64,000 nucleotides of DNA. Origin: an uncultured Afifella sp. (GTDB taxonomy: Bacteria > Pseudomonadota > Alphaproteobacteria > Rhizobiales > Afifellaceae). The stretch's first letter is position 1, and every line of letters begins with the position of its first letter. The stretch lies in the NCBI GenBank assembly GCA_947259045.1, contig CAMYKZ010000012.1, positions 1 through 64,000 on the forward strand, written 5' to 3'. Under the pieces are notes generated by a model that was not told where the DNA came from, searched no databases, and saw only the letters and a list, made by a program, of their open reading frames with translations. Of this stretch, positions 18,648 to 28,332 are shown piece after piece. The position numbers and the translations under genes were made by a program.

Positions 18648-19041
18648 GCCTATTCACCTTTGAACGCACTGGCGGGTGTTTGACCAAATCGCAATCGGGC
18701 AACGGCCTCGAAGCGGGTGATCAGACGTCTGGTCAATTAGCGCCCTGCCCAGTTACACGAAAACGTTATCTGTAAGGCGATGTTGTGAAAAATCCGTAAA
18801 TAATGATCCGGTTTTACTTTTTGTTTATTTAATTTTATCTTTGGATCCGATGTGGGAATAGCTCGAAAACCAACGTACAGACCCATTGTTGTTAGCGGCC
18901 CATTGCTCCCACTTCGCGGATAACGGGTTCAGGGATCCCCGGCAACGACGCAGAAGAGAACCCCTTCATCAAGGAACCTTCGGTTCTAAGACCCAGCAAA
19001 ATAGCAGAACTGGTCTCCCTTGAGTGCCCTTGAAAAACGGC
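18648..19041. other. Gene-free gap holding MCP promoter region and a palindrome
   Basis: No convincing frame. An 18-base near-palindrome (TGATCAGACGTCTGGTCA, 16 of 18 positions symmetric) sits at 18718-18735, about 70 bases upstream of the chemoreceptor start, a plausible operator. 18780-18845 is strongly AT-rich and probably holds the promoter. A short GAACC-TTC-GGTTC hairpin near 18978 could terminate the leftward betaine operon. Confidence 0.45.
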
Positions 19042-21483
19042 TCAGGCTTTGACCCGTGCACCGGAGGGGTCATAAAGCGGCGACAGATGCAGTTCGGCGG
19101 GAATCACGGTCTGGGCGACAACCAGTTCGTAATGGCCGCTGCGCAGATAGTCTTCGCTCACGCCACCGGCATGGCGGACATAGCCCAGGCCGATCGGCTT
19201 GCCGACCGTATAACCGAAACCTCCGCTGGTCAGATAACCGGCAAACTGTCCGTCGCGCCGGATCGTTTCGCGCCCGAGCAGGACAATTTCGGGATCGTCG
19301 ACGGTAAAACAGACAAGCTGCTTTGCCGGATCCGAATTTGCCGCGCGTTCTGCCGCCTGCCGGCCCATGAAGTCGATGCCCGACTTCAGTTTCACCGCCC
19401 ATCCGAGACCGGCGTCAAACGGCGAATCGTTCGGCGTGATATCGGAACTCCATGCGCGATAGCCCTTTTCCAGCCGCAGCGATTCGAGCGCGCGATAACC
19501 GACCGGACGGACATTGTGCCCGCGCCCGGCATCCATCAGCGCGTCGAAAACGTCGCCGGTGGCGGCAAGCCGGATATGCAGTTCCCATCCCAGTTCGCCG
19601 ACATAGGTGACCCGCAAGGCGCGCACCTCATGGCCTGCGATGGACAAGATGCGGGCATTGGCGAACGGAAAGGCGGCGTTGCTGCAGTCGGTCGCCGTCA
19701 CGGCCTGCAAGACATCGCGCGCCTTCGGGCCCATCAGCGACAGGGTGCCGAATTGTTCGGTGACATCCCTCAGGCCGGCGTCGAGCCCCGCTGGAATGTG
19801 ATCGCGGATCCAGGCCGCGTCATGGACCCGGAAACCGGTGCCCGTGACGATGTAAAACAGGTCGTCGGCAAGCCGCGAAACCGTCAGGTCGCATTCGATG
19901 CCGCCGCGTGAATTGAGAAGCTGGGTATAGGTCAGGCGGCCTGAGGGCCTGGCGACGCGGTTGGCGCAGATCCATTCAAGCGCTTCTGCGGCATCCTTGC
20001 CGGCCATCTCGAACTTGGCAAACGAGGACTGGTCGAATATGCCGGCCGCTTCACGCACAATCCGGTGTTCCTCACCGACCGTGTCAAACCAGTTCTGCCG
20101 ACCCATCGAGTAGATATCCTTCGGCTCGATGCCATCGGGGGCGAACCAGTTTGGCCGCTCCCATCCGAGTTTGGAGCCAAAGACCGCGCGATGATCCTTC
20201 AGACGGTCGTAGAGCGGCGAAACGATCCGCGGCCTGCCGCTTTCAAATTCCTCATGCGGGAAACCGATCGTGTAGTGTTTTCCATAGGCTTCAAGCGTCC
20301 GCGTGCAGACCCATTGCCGGTCGCGGTGCAGGTCGGTGAAACGCCTTATGTCGACGACCCACAGATCCATCGGCGCTTCGCCGTCCATCACCCATTGCGC
20401 CAGCACCCAGCCGGCGCCGCCGCCCGATGCGATGCCGAAGGCATTGAAGCCGGCGCCGACATACATATTGGAGCATTCGTCCGCCGCGCCGAGGATGAAA
20501 TTGCCGTCCGGCGTGAAGCTTTCCGGCCCGTTGATCATCTGTTTGACGCCGGCATTCTCAAGCGCCGGCACCCGCGCAACCGCCTGGGTCATATGCTGCT
20601 CGAAATGGTCCCAGTCATCGTCGAACAGCTGAAACTGAAAGTCGCCGGGAATGTCGCCGGGCGTCCAGGCAAGCGGATTCGGCTCATAACCGCCCATCAC
20701 CAGACCGCCAACCTCCTCCTTGAAATAGGTGAAACGATCGGGATCGCGCACGGTTGCGGCGTCCGTGCTCAGGCCGTCGATTTTTTCGGTTATGACATAT
20801 TGATGCCTGACCGGCTGGAGTGGCACGTTGATCCCAGCCATGGCGCCGACCTGCGGCGCCCACATGCCGGCGCAATTGACCACCTTTTCGCAGGCGATTT
20901 CGCCGATATCCGTCTTCACCGCCGTGATCCGGCCATGTTCCATCGCAAACCCGGTGACACGCACGCCTTCAAGGAGCTTTGCGCCGTGCATGCGCGCGCC
21001 CTTTGCCAGCGACTGAGTGATGTCCGACGGGCTCGCCTGACCGTCGGTGGGAAGAAACGTCGCGCCGACCAGATCATCGACGTTCATCAGCGGCCACATC
21101 TGGTTCACCTCGGAGCGAGACAGGAGATGCATGTCCATGCCAAAACTGCCGGCCGTCGTCGCCAGCCGCTGATATTCCGCCCATCGATCCGCATTGCAGG
21201 CGAGCCGCAGGCAACCGGTCATCTTCCATCCGGTCTCAAGACCGGTTTCAGCCGCAAGATTACGATAAAGCTCGACGGAATATTTCAGTGTCTGGGTAAT
21301 GGAAGCCGAAGAGCGAAGCTGGCCGACAAGGCCGGCTGCGTGCCAGGTCGAGCCGCCGGTCAGCTTGCCCTGCTCCAGCAGAACCACATCGGCCTTGTGA
21401 TCGCGGGCAAGGTGATAAGCGGTCGAGCAGCCGATGATGCCGCCACCAATGACGACGATCTGGGCGCGATCGGGGATTTGCAT
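19042..21483 (-). CDS. Dimethylglycine/sarcosine dehydrogenase-like flavoprotein
   Basis: 813-residue FAD enzyme with an N-terminal DAO domain (VVIGGGIIGCSTAYHLARD at 10-28) and a C-terminal GcvT-like folate-binding domain (from about residue 430). H48 in GGSTWHAAG lies where related enzymes attach FAD covalently. Such proteins oxidatively demethylate N-methylglycines and pass the one-carbon unit to tetrahydrofolate. It is the last gene of the betaine-type transport operon; its ATG overlaps the kinase stop by one base. Whether the substrate is dimethylglycine, sarcosine or another N-methyl compound is not resolved. Confidence 0.85.
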   Translation of the reverse strand: MQIPDRAQIVVIGGGIIGCSTAYHLARDHKADVVLLEQGKLTGGSTWHAAGLVGQLRSSASITQTLKYSVELYRNLAAETGLETGWKMTGCLRLACNADRWAEYQRLATTAGSFGMDMHLLSRSEVNQMWPLMNVDDLVGATFLPTDGQASPSDITQSLAKGARMHGAKLLEGVRVTGFAMEHGRITAVKTDIGEIACEKVVNCAGMWAPQVGAMAGINVPLQPVRHQYVITEKIDGLSTDAATVRDPDRFTYFKEEVGGLVMGGYEPNPLAWTPGDIPGDFQFQLFDDDWDHFEQHMTQAVARVPALENAGVKQMINGPESFTPDGNFILGAADECSNMYVGAGFNAFGIASGGGAGWVLAQWVMDGEAPMDLWVVDIRRFTDLHRDRQWVCTRTLEAYGKHYTIGFPHEEFESGRPRIVSPLYDRLKDHRAVFGSKLGWERPNWFAPDGIEPKDIYSMGRQNWFDTVGEEHRIVREAAGIFDQSSFAKFEMAGKDAAEALEWICANRVARPSGRLTYTQLLNSRGGIECDLTVSRLADDLFYIVTGTGFRVHDAAWIRDHIPAGLDAGLRDVTEQFGTLSLMGPKARDVLQAVTATDCSNAAFPFANARILSIAGHEVRALRVTYVGELGWELHIRLAATGDVFDALMDAGRGHNVRPVGYRALESLRLEKGYRAWSSDITPNDSPFDAGLGWAVKLKSGIDFMGRQAAERAANSDPAKQLVCFTVDDPEIVLLGRETIRRDGQFAGYLTSGGFGYTVGKPIGLGYVRHAGGVSEDYLRSGHYELVVAQTVIPAELHLSPLYDPSGARVKA

Positions 21484-22370
21484 CAGTCGGCCTTTCCGTA
21501 AACTGTTCTGTAAGCGTCAACCGCGGCCTCGAGCCGTTGCAGATTGTCCGCCGTATAAGCGACAAAATCGACGCCCGGCGTATCCAGATGGAGTTCTGAC
21601 ACCATGCTCCACATCGCTTCGCGCAGCAGCGAAGCGCACTGCATCGCGGCGTGGCTCTTGCAGATGACATCGTCGGGTGGCCGGCGGAAATAGGCGCTCA
21701 GCAATTCCTTCGCCTGCCCATCGTCAAATCCGGCGTTGGAAGCGATGCCCGCAAGATCGAACATCGGCGTGGAAAAGCCGGCATATTCGTAGTCGATGAT
21801 CCAAAGCCTGCTGCCGTCGTCGATAAAGTTTGCCGGCAGGAAATCATGATGACCGTAGATGATCGGCAGCGGCGCCTGAGCCGCTTCCATCTCTTGCGAC
21901 AGAGCGAGATAGCCGGCCAATTGATCCACCTGCCGGCTGCCGCCCGCCTCGAGCGTGCGCGCATAGTCGCGGATGACGTGGAAGACCCAGAAGATATAAC
22001 CGGGGCCGCTGACGAAGGCGGGCATCCGGGTATGGAAGCGTGCAACGGTCTCGGCGATGCGGCCGATATTGCCGCCGACATCGTCTTCGCCATAGGTCTT
22101 TCCGTCGATGAAGCGGGAGACCATGACGCCCGGTTCGGCATAGACCAGTTCCGGCGCAAATCCCGCCTGCCCCGCGGCCCGCGTCACCATGATTTCGCGC
22201 TCGCGGGAGACATGGTGAAACGGATAATCGCAGCCAAACCGGACAACGAACCGGTCCGCTCCCTGCGTAACCGTAAAGCTTTCGTTCGACAGGCCCCCTT
22301 TCAGCGGCTGCCATGTGACCGGTGCGGTCCAGCACGGGAGTGAATGTATGCGTTCGTCGGTTTCGGACAT
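21483..22370 (-). CDS. Choline-kinase-like phosphotransferase (APH fold)
   Basis: 295-residue protein of the choline/aminoglycoside kinase superfamily. The catalytic loop YGHHDFLPANF gives H174, D176 and N181, and the metal-binding aspartate is D193 in WIIDYEYAG; GGLSNESF near 25 is the nucleotide loop. Position between a betaine-type permease and an N-methylglycine dehydrogenase suggests an amino-alcohol or related substrate. ATG 22370 lies one base after the permease stop. The kinase role in a demethylation route is unclear and is inference from context. Confidence 0.8.
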   Translation of the reverse strand: MSETDERIHSLPCWTAPVTWQPLKGGLSNESFTVTQGADRFVVRFGCDYPFHHVSREREIMVTRAAGQAGFAPELVYAEPGVMVSRFIDGKTYGEDDVGGNIGRIAETVARFHTRMPAFVSGPGYIFWVFHVIRDYARTLEAGGSRQVDQLAGYLALSQEMEAAQAPLPIIYGHHDFLPANFIDDGSRLWIIDYEYAGFSTPMFDLAGIASNAGFDDGQAKELLSAYFRRPPDDVICKSHAAMQCASLLREAMWSMVSELHLDTPGVDFVAYTADNLQRLEAAVDAYRTVYGKAD

Positions 22371-22371
22371 T

Positions 22372-24429
22372 TCAGGTCTCTCTGTTTGCAAGGCCGAGCC
22401 TGCGGCGGACACGGTCCGCTGCGGCCGATATCAATCTGTCTGCAATGATGGCGATAAAAGCGACGGCCATTCCGGCCACCAGGCCGCGCCCGGTATCCGC
22501 CTTGGTCAGCGCAATATAAACCTCCTGGCCAAGGTCGCGTGTGCCGACCAGAGCGGTGATCACCAGCATCGACAGCGCCAGCATGATGGTCTGGTTGAGG
22601 CCAAGCATGATTTCCGGCAGCGCCAGTTTGAGCTTGATCCTTGTCAGCAATTGCCACGGCGTGCAGCCCAGCGCCCGCCCGGCTTCGATCAGTTGCGGAT
22701 CGACCTGGCGCAGCCCGAGCGCCGTATAGCGGATGGCCGGCGCGACGGCGTAGACGACAACGGCGATGATTGCCGTGAAGTCGCCGACGCGGAACAACAT
22801 GACGGCGGGCATCAGATAGACAAACGACGGCAGGGTCTGCAGCGTATCGATGATGGTTTCGACCCAGCCCCACAATCTTTCCCGCTCCGCGCTCACAATG
22901 GCGATGGGAACACCGATCAGACAGGCGAGCACAACCGATATCCCGCACAGATAGACGGTCACCATGGCCTTTTCCCACTGGCCGGTCACGGCAATCAGAC
23001 ATGCCAGAACCGCAACCAGCGCGCCAAGCCGCCAGCCGCCGAGCGACAGGCCGGCAAGGCCGAGCAGAGCAACAACTCCGGCCCACGGCAAACTGACCAG
23101 AAACCGCTTGAACGGTATCAGCACATTGAGCAGCAAAGCGTTCTTGACGGCCTCGATATAATCGAAGAAATTGACATTGATCCAGCGCACGGCCTCCGAC
23201 CAGAAGTCGCCGGTGGAGAGCAGCCATTGCTCCGGAAACGCCTGCAGCGCCGGGATCGCCAGACCGCCGAGACCGGTTACCAGAACGAAGAAAAGCGCGG
23301 CAGCCACATAAGGATGGCGCTGCACGACAGTGGTGCCTGCGGCATGGCTCGCATGATGGCCGCGCGCCCGCCGCGCCATCGCCTGGGACAGCCGGTCAAG
23401 CGCAATGGCCAGCGCGACGATCGCCAGCCCTGCCTCAAGCCCCTTGCCGATATCCAGACGCCTGAGCGCGGTGAGCACTTCAAAACCCAGGCCGCCCGCA
23501 CCGATCATGGAAGCGATGATCACCATGTTCAAAGCCAGCATGATCACCTGGTTGACACCGACCATCAGGCTCTTTGCCGCCGAGGGCACCAATATCCGCC
23601 ACATCATCTGGCGGCGGGTACACCCGGTCATGCGCCCCAGATCGTGAATTTCGTCGGGCACATTGCGTAGCGCCAGCATGGAAATCCGGGTCATGGGCGG
23701 CAGAGCGTAAATGATCGTCGCAACGATGGCCGCCGTCGGCCCGAAACCGAACAGAAACAGGATCGGAACCAGATAGGCGAACACCGGCACCGTCTGCATC
23801 AGATCGAGAACCGGCTTCACGACGATGGCAACCGGCATCCAGCGGTAACCGGCGATGCCGAGCAGCAGCCCGAACAGGATGCCGAGCGGCACGGCAATCA
23901 CGATCGATGCAAGCGTGATCATCGCATTGTCCCACTGACCGAAGACCGCCAGAAACCCGAAACAGCCGGCGACCAGAAAAGCCAGACGCCGCCCTTCGGC
24001 ATAATATCCCAGAAGCGCGAACAGGCCGGTCACGGCAATCCAGGAGACCGGCGGCAATATCTGCACGGCATCCGATCCCTGGCCGCTCAGCCAGCCTGTC
24101 GACAACAGGCTGAGCGCCACCGTGTAGGGAATGTCGATCATGGCGGCGATAAATCGCGTGAATTCGGTGAACGTGAAAGCACCGAATGTCGCATCCTCCA
24201 CCAGCCATTTCATGAAATCGCCGATCCAGTTTTTCACCGGCACGCGCATGCCGCGCGGCACCTTGAACGCCCAGCCGGCAACCGGCTTGCCATACAGCCA
24301 CAACAGCGCAAAGCCCGTGAGCGAAACCAGCCAGATCATGTGCCAGCGGGTCAATGCCCGGCCGGGCCGGCGCAAGGCAGAAAGCTCCGGTCCGGGAGGG
24401 TGATCCATCGATGCGGCGGAGTGGCTCAT
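22372..24429 (-). CDS. Betaine-type ABC permease, two fused permease domains
   Basis: 685-residue membrane protein containing two complete binding-protein-dependent permease domains of the ProW type. Each has its own EAA loop: VPDEIHDLGRMTGCTRRQMMW near 265 and QVDPQLIEAGRALGCTPWQL near 600. Family members usually have one domain and act as homodimers; this single chain could supply the whole channel. A long N-terminal part (1-100) precedes the first domain. It lies 4 bases after the ATPase stop. Confidence 0.88.
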   Translation of the reverse strand: MSHSAASMDHPPGPELSALRRPGRALTRWHMIWLVSLTGFALLWLYGKPVAGWAFKVPRGMRVPVKNWIGDFMKWLVEDATFGAFTFTEFTRFIAAMIDIPYTVALSLLSTGWLSGQGSDAVQILPPVSWIAVTGLFALLGYYAEGRRLAFLVAGCFGFLAVFGQWDNAMITLASIVIAVPLGILFGLLLGIAGYRWMPVAIVVKPVLDLMQTVPVFAYLVPILFLFGFGPTAAIVATIIYALPPMTRISMLALRNVPDEIHDLGRMTGCTRRQMMWRILVPSAAKSLMVGVNQVIMLALNMVIIASMIGAGGLGFEVLTALRRLDIGKGLEAGLAIVALAIALDRLSQAMARRARGHHASHAAGTTVVQRHPYVAAALFFVLVTGLGGLAIPALQAFPEQWLLSTGDFWSEAVRWINVNFFDYIEAVKNALLLNVLIPFKRFLVSLPWAGVVALLGLAGLSLGGWRLGALVAVLACLIAVTGQWEKAMVTVYLCGISVVLACLIGVPIAIVSAERERLWGWVETIIDTLQTLPSFVYLMPAVMLFRVGDFTAIIAVVVYAVAPAIRYTALGLRQVDPQLIEAGRALGCTPWQLLTRIKLKLALPEIMLGLNQTIMLALSMLVITALVGTRDLGQEVYIALTKADTGRGLVAGMAVAFIAIIADRLISAAADRVRRRLGLANRET

Positions 24430-24433
24430 GAGC

Positions 24434-25564
24434 CTAAGCCTGCATCATGATGCGCACGACATCGTCACGCATCAGGCAGCCGGTGGGATTTCCTGCTTCA
24501 TCAAGCACCCGGAAAATCCGTTTGTCCGCATCAAAGCCGGGCGCTACATCGGCGATCGGTTGGCCTGCGAACACATCGCCATCATATCCGTCCGCCGGGG
24601 CTGAACCGCTCAGCGGCTGCATGATCGTCTGGACACGGACCACTTTTGCCTTGATCACATTATGGGTGAATTCGGCGACATAATCGTCGGCCGGGTTCAT
24701 CACCAGCTCTTCCGGCGTACCGGTCTGGACAACATGGCCGTCCTTCATGATGGCAATACGATCGGCCAGCCGGATCGCCTCGTCGAAATCGTGGGTGATA
24801 AATACGATGGTTTTCTGCAGAACCGATTGCAGGCGAATGAATTCATCCTGCATCTCCCGCCGGATCAGCGGGTCGAGTGCGGAAAACGGCTCGTCGAGAA
24901 ACCAGATCTCCGGTTCAACAGCAAGCGAACGGGCGATGCCGACGCGCTGCTGCTGGCCGCCGGACAGTTCGTTGGGAAAAAAATCCTCGCGGCCCTCCAG
25001 CCCGACCAGTTCGATCATCTGACGCGCCCGCGCATCGCACTTCGCGCGGTCAACGCCTTGCACGACAAGCGGAAACGCGACGTTGCCGAGGACACTCAGA
25101 TGCGGAAGCAGCGCAAAATGCTGGAACACCATGCCCATCTGATGGCGGCGGATCTCGATCATCCGGGCCGGGCTTGCCTCCAGCAGGTTTTCGCCGTTGA
25201 ACAGGATCTTGCCGGCAGTCGGCTCAATCAGCCGCGACATGCATCGCACAAGCGTCGATTTTCCCGATCCCGACAAGCCCATGATCACGAAGATCTCATT
25301 CGCCTGAATGTCCAGGCTGACATCGCGCACAGCGCCGACAAGGTCAGTGGCGGCGAGTTCGGCATCGCTCATGCGGCCCGTTGCCGCCTGCAATGCGGCT
25401 GCCGCATTCGATCCGAAAATTTTCCAGACCGCCTGGCACTGGAGCTTTGCGGGTGAGGATGGGCTTGCGCCGGAAATGTCATTGGTCATGGATGCAGCCG
25501 CGGAATGCATGTCCCCATCAGCGGGCGACAGGACAGACGGAATGTCAAGCTGCCGGCGGAGCAT
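24434..25564 (-). CDS. Betaine-type ABC ATPase (ProV-like)
   Basis: 376-residue ATPase. Residues after about 40 begin KLQCQAVWKIFG, the ProV-type opening; Walker A GLSGSGKST, signature ELSGGQQQRVGIARSLA, Walker B IWFLDEPFSALDP and the switch VFITHDF are intact. The C terminus resembles a CBS-like regulatory tail (DKRIFRVLDEAGNPTGCLM), which in related transporters senses ionic strength. The start is uncertain: 25564 follows GGAG at nine bases, while 25606 and 25489 are other in-frame ATGs. Confidence 0.88.
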   Translation of the reverse strand: MLRRQLDIPSVLSPADGDMHSAAASMTNDISGASPSSPAKLQCQAVWKIFGSNAAAALQAATGRMSDAELAATDLVGAVRDVSLDIQANEIFVIMGLSGSGKSTLVRCMSRLIEPTAGKILFNGENLLEASPARMIEIRRHQMGMVFQHFALLPHLSVLGNVAFPLVVQGVDRAKCDARARQMIELVGLEGREDFFPNELSGGQQQRVGIARSLAVEPEIWFLDEPFSALDPLIRREMQDEFIRLQSVLQKTIVFITHDFDEAIRLADRIAIMKDGHVVQTGTPEELVMNPADDYVAEFTHNVIKAKVVRVQTIMQPLSGSAPADGYDGDVFAGQPIADVAPGFDADKRIFRVLDEAGNPTGCLMRDDVVRIMMQA

Positions 25565-25609
25565 TGCATGTGGCTCCGCCGGCTGCGAAGGTTCATTGCC
25601 CGGCAAGCA

Positions 25610-26578
25610 TTACTTGATCCACTGCGACCATTTCGCCTCGTTTGCCGCCATCCAGCCGGCGACGACATCGTCGATCTTCGTCTTGTTCAGATCGGCATCG
25701 ACGACCAGCGCACCCATTTCCTCGTTGGAAATATTGAATGCCTTGATCGCCCTGTAAGCGCCCGGCCATTTGTCTTTGACGCCAGACCAGGCCACTTTCC
25801 AGATCGGCCCGCGCGGCTTGCCGCAATCGTGGGTTTCATCCGGGTTTGTCCCCCAGGATGCGTCTTCGTAACATTCCTTGGTAAATTCCGGGAACGCCAC
25901 CCATTCGCCTTCATATTTCACCGTCGCCCAGTGTGGCGCATAAACCCAAAGCATGATCGGAGCTTTGCGCTGATAGGCGGATTCGAGCTCGGCGAACAGG
26001 GCCGCGTCGGTGCCGGCATGAACCACTTCAAACGGCAATTCCAATGCTGCCGCCCGCTCATCGTCATAGCCGCCCCAGGTGACAGGGCCGCCCAGATACC
26101 GGCCCTTGGGCGCCGTCTCTGCGGTCGCGAACGCCTCGGCGCACTTTTCGTCCTTCAGGGCTTCCCAGTCCGGCAGGCCGGGGCAGACCTCCTTCATGTA
26201 TGAGGGGTACCACCATTCCTCGATCGCCTGCATGCCGGTTTCACCGAGGTTCTCCACGTTTCCGGTCGCCGTCGCCTCATCCATCGCATCGCGCCCGGTT
26301 GTCTCCCACATCTCCATGGCGACATGCAGGTCGCCGGTTTTCAGGCCGGCAAACTGGGCGATGTAATCCGCCTGGACATATTCGACATTGTAGCCGGCCT
26401 TCTTCAGAACCTCTCCCATGATCTGGGTGGTGATAAGCTGGCCGGTCCAGTCATGCAGTGTCAGTTTGATCGGGTCTTTGGATTCAGCCTGGGCATGTGC
26501 CTGCAACGGCATCAGCGCCAAACCGGCGCAGGCAGCTGAGGTTACAGCCAGCGTGCGCCACAACGAAGTCTTGAGCAT
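25610..26578 (-). CDS. Glycine-betaine-type ABC substrate-binding protein
   Basis: 322-residue periplasmic protein with a signal peptide ending at AHAQA near residue 29. The mature part starts KLTLHDWTGQLITTQIMGEVL and carries the family's aromatic motifs (MWETTGRD, EEWWYPSYM, WVYAPHWA), which can form a cage for a quaternary amine. A strong GGGAGG precedes ATG 26578; an upstream in-frame start at 26797 would lie inside the regulatory region. First gene of a five-gene leftward operon, divergent from a DeoR regulator. Confidence 0.92.
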   Translation of the reverse strand: MLKTSLWRTLAVTSAACAGLALMPLQAHAQAESKDPIKLTLHDWTGQLITTQIMGEVLKKAGYNVEYVQADYIAQFAGLKTGDLHVAMEMWETTGRDAMDEATATGNVENLGETGMQAIEEWWYPSYMKEVCPGLPDWEALKDEKCAEAFATAETAPKGRYLGGPVTWGGYDDERAAALELPFEVVHAGTDAALFAELESAYQRKAPIMLWVYAPHWATVKYEGEWVAFPEFTKECYEDASWGTNPDETHDCGKPRGPIWKVAWSGVKDKWPGAYRAIKAFNISNEEMGALVVDADLNKTKIDDVVAGWMAANEAKWSQWIK

Positions 26579-26700
26579 ATCGAAATCCTCCCAAATTTTC
26601 CGGCTCCAAATGGATCCGAAAATCCACAGAGCCCGCACCCCAAATGCACGCTCCATGGCAAAATGTGGCGGCAGGTCGGCCAGCGAGTCAAACAGTTTGT

Positions 26701-26756
26701 TGTTTTTGTGTGATGTTGTGGCTGTTTTTGTGGTTTTATGTGCGAATCGGTTTGTG
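26701..26756 (+). promoter_or_regulatory. Helically phased TTGTG repeat array
   Basis: Five (T/A)TGTG elements end at 26710, 26720, 26732, 26742 and 26756, about one helical turn apart. The 10-mer TGTTTTTGTG occurs exactly at 26701-26710 and 26723-26732. The array fills the gap between the betaine operon and its divergent DeoR-type regulator, making it the best candidate operator. Confidence 0.55.
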
Positions 26757-26787
26757 TTTGGTTGGCAATTCAACCAATGTCGTTCAA

Positions 26788-27570
26788 ATGCAATCAAACC
26801 TGCTTTCGAAACTCACAGGCAGACAATCGGCAATCATCGATTCCGCGCGCAGCTTCGGCACGGTGCGGATCGCCGATCTGGCGCGCGAACTGGGTGTGTC
26901 GCTGGAAACGATCCGGCGCGATGTCGGGCCGCTTGTGGATGCCGGAGAACTGGTCAGGCATCACGGCGCCGTCAGCCCTGCCGCATCGGGGCCGGAGGCC
27001 CCGTTTGAACGCCGGATGCGGGAAAACGCCCGCGAAAAGCGCCGGATCGCAAGGCATGTGGCCACGATGATTGCCGACGGCGACAGCATCATGATGGATA
27101 CCGGCACGACAACGAGCCTGCTGGCCCGCGAACTGGTTCGCAAGTCCGGCCTGACCGTCGTCACCAACTCGTCCGATGTCGCCCGCACCCTGGCGACCGC
27201 AAACGGCAACCGGGTTTTTCTGGCCGGCGGCGAACTGCACGGCGACAACGGGGCGGCGTTCGGGCGCTCCGCGATTGATTTCATCGGCAATTTTTCGGTT
27301 CGCCACGCCATCATATCGATTGCCGCCATCGACGCGGCGACCGGCCTGATGGATCACCTTCTGGCCGAAGCGGAATTCGCCCGTGCCGTCTTGCAATGCG
27401 GTCAGCAACGGATGGTGATTACCGACAACACCAAATTCACCCGCACCGCCCTGATCAGGGTTTGCCCGTTCAGCGCATTCGATCTGCTGGTCACCGACAC
27501 CGCTCCGCCGCAGGCAATCGCAGACCGGTTGGCGGATGCATCCACCCGGTGTCAGATCGCCCCGGATTGA
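26788..27570 (+). CDS. DeoR-family transcriptional regulator
   Basis: 260 residues. The N-terminal winged helix-turn-helix (RIADLARELGVSLETIRRDV, residues 27-46) is followed by the DeoR C-terminal sugar-phosphate-type effector domain (DTGTTTSLLAREL near 108, and VVTNSSDVARTLA). It diverges from the betaine-type operon and most probably represses it and itself. The usual ligands are phosphorylated; a phosphorylated product of the operon's kinase is a possible effector, which is inference only. ATG 26788 is chosen because the family N terminus begins there. Confidence 0.87.
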   Translation: MQSNLLSKLTGRQSAIIDSARSFGTVRIADLARELGVSLETIRRDVGPLVDAGELVRHHGAVSPAASGPEAPFERRMRENAREKRRIARHVATMIADGDSIMMDTGTTTSLLARELVRKSGLTVVTNSSDVARTLATANGNRVFLAGGELHGDNGAAFGRSAIDFIGNFSVRHAIISIAAIDAATGLMDHLLAEAEFARAVLQCGQQRMVITDNTKFTRTALIRVCPFSAFDLLVTDTAPPQAIADRLADASTRCQIAPD

Positions 27571-27695
27571 CTGTCGGCCGCCCAACCGCCCGTGCAGGTT
27601 GAAAAAGAAACTCCGCGACTTTTAGAGATCAAAACCTGTTGCAATCGTTTAGCCTGTCACCAGGCAATTTCGAATATCGAACCGGGAGTTGAAAC

Positions 27696-28277
27696 ATGCC
27701 GCTTGTCGATTTTGAAACCGGGACATGGCTGAACGAACCGGATGAATGGTCTCTCGATGCGGGCGGCCTCAATGTCACCTCCGGCCTGAAGACCGATTTC
27801 TGGCAGGGCACCTATTACGGTTTCCACCACGATGACGGGCATTTTTTTCATGTCCCGGCAAAGGGCGATTTTACCGCTTCGGTGACCTTTGAGGGCGCTT
27901 ATGAGGAATTGTACGACCAGGCAGGACTGATGGTTCGGATCGATGCGGAACACTGGATCAAGGTGGGCATTGAACATTCCGACGGCGTGACGAATTTCAG
28001 CCTTGTGGCGACCCGGACCGCATCCGACTGGTCGGTGATCAGTCAGCCGCTTTTGTCGGGACCGCGATCGGTTCGCATCACCCGGATCGGTGCAGCGGTG
28101 CTGGCGCATTACAGAACCGCTGAAGGTCAGTGGCAGCTGATGCGGGTCTGCCCCTTCCCCGCCACGCCGGATATCATGGTCGGACCGATGGCCTGCTCGC
28201 CGCAGCGCGCCGGCTTCAAGGCCCGGTTCAGTGAATTCCGGATAGATCCGCCGATCGACGATCCGCTGCACGGCTGA
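27696..28277 (+). CDS. DUF1349 (concanavalin-like) protein
   Basis: 193-residue protein without signal peptide, matching the DUF1349 family (related to yeast Ree1). Typical segments are KTDFWQGTYYGFHHDDGHFF near 32 and YDQAGLMVRIDAEHWIKVGIE near 73, giving a lectin-like beta sandwich. Function unknown; family members may bind carbohydrates. A GGGAG site precedes the ATG. It is convergent with the tetR-type gene. Confidence 0.85.
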   Translation: MPLVDFETGTWLNEPDEWSLDAGGLNVTSGLKTDFWQGTYYGFHHDDGHFFHVPAKGDFTASVTFEGAYEELYDQAGLMVRIDAEHWIKVGIEHSDGVTNFSLVATRTASDWSVISQPLLSGPRSVRITRIGAAVLAHYRTAEGQWQLMRVCPFPATPDIMVGPMACSPQRAGFKARFSEFRIDPPIDDPLHG

Positions 28278-28332
28278 GGCCCGCCGGTGATGGTCTTCGC
28301 TCGCAAGCGCCAAGGATGAGTGTGAAAGATCA

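Noticed and set aside
20065-21501. A 478-codon + strand open frame over the dehydrogenase gene
   Set aside because: Antisense to a clear flavoprotein; no start context or domain.
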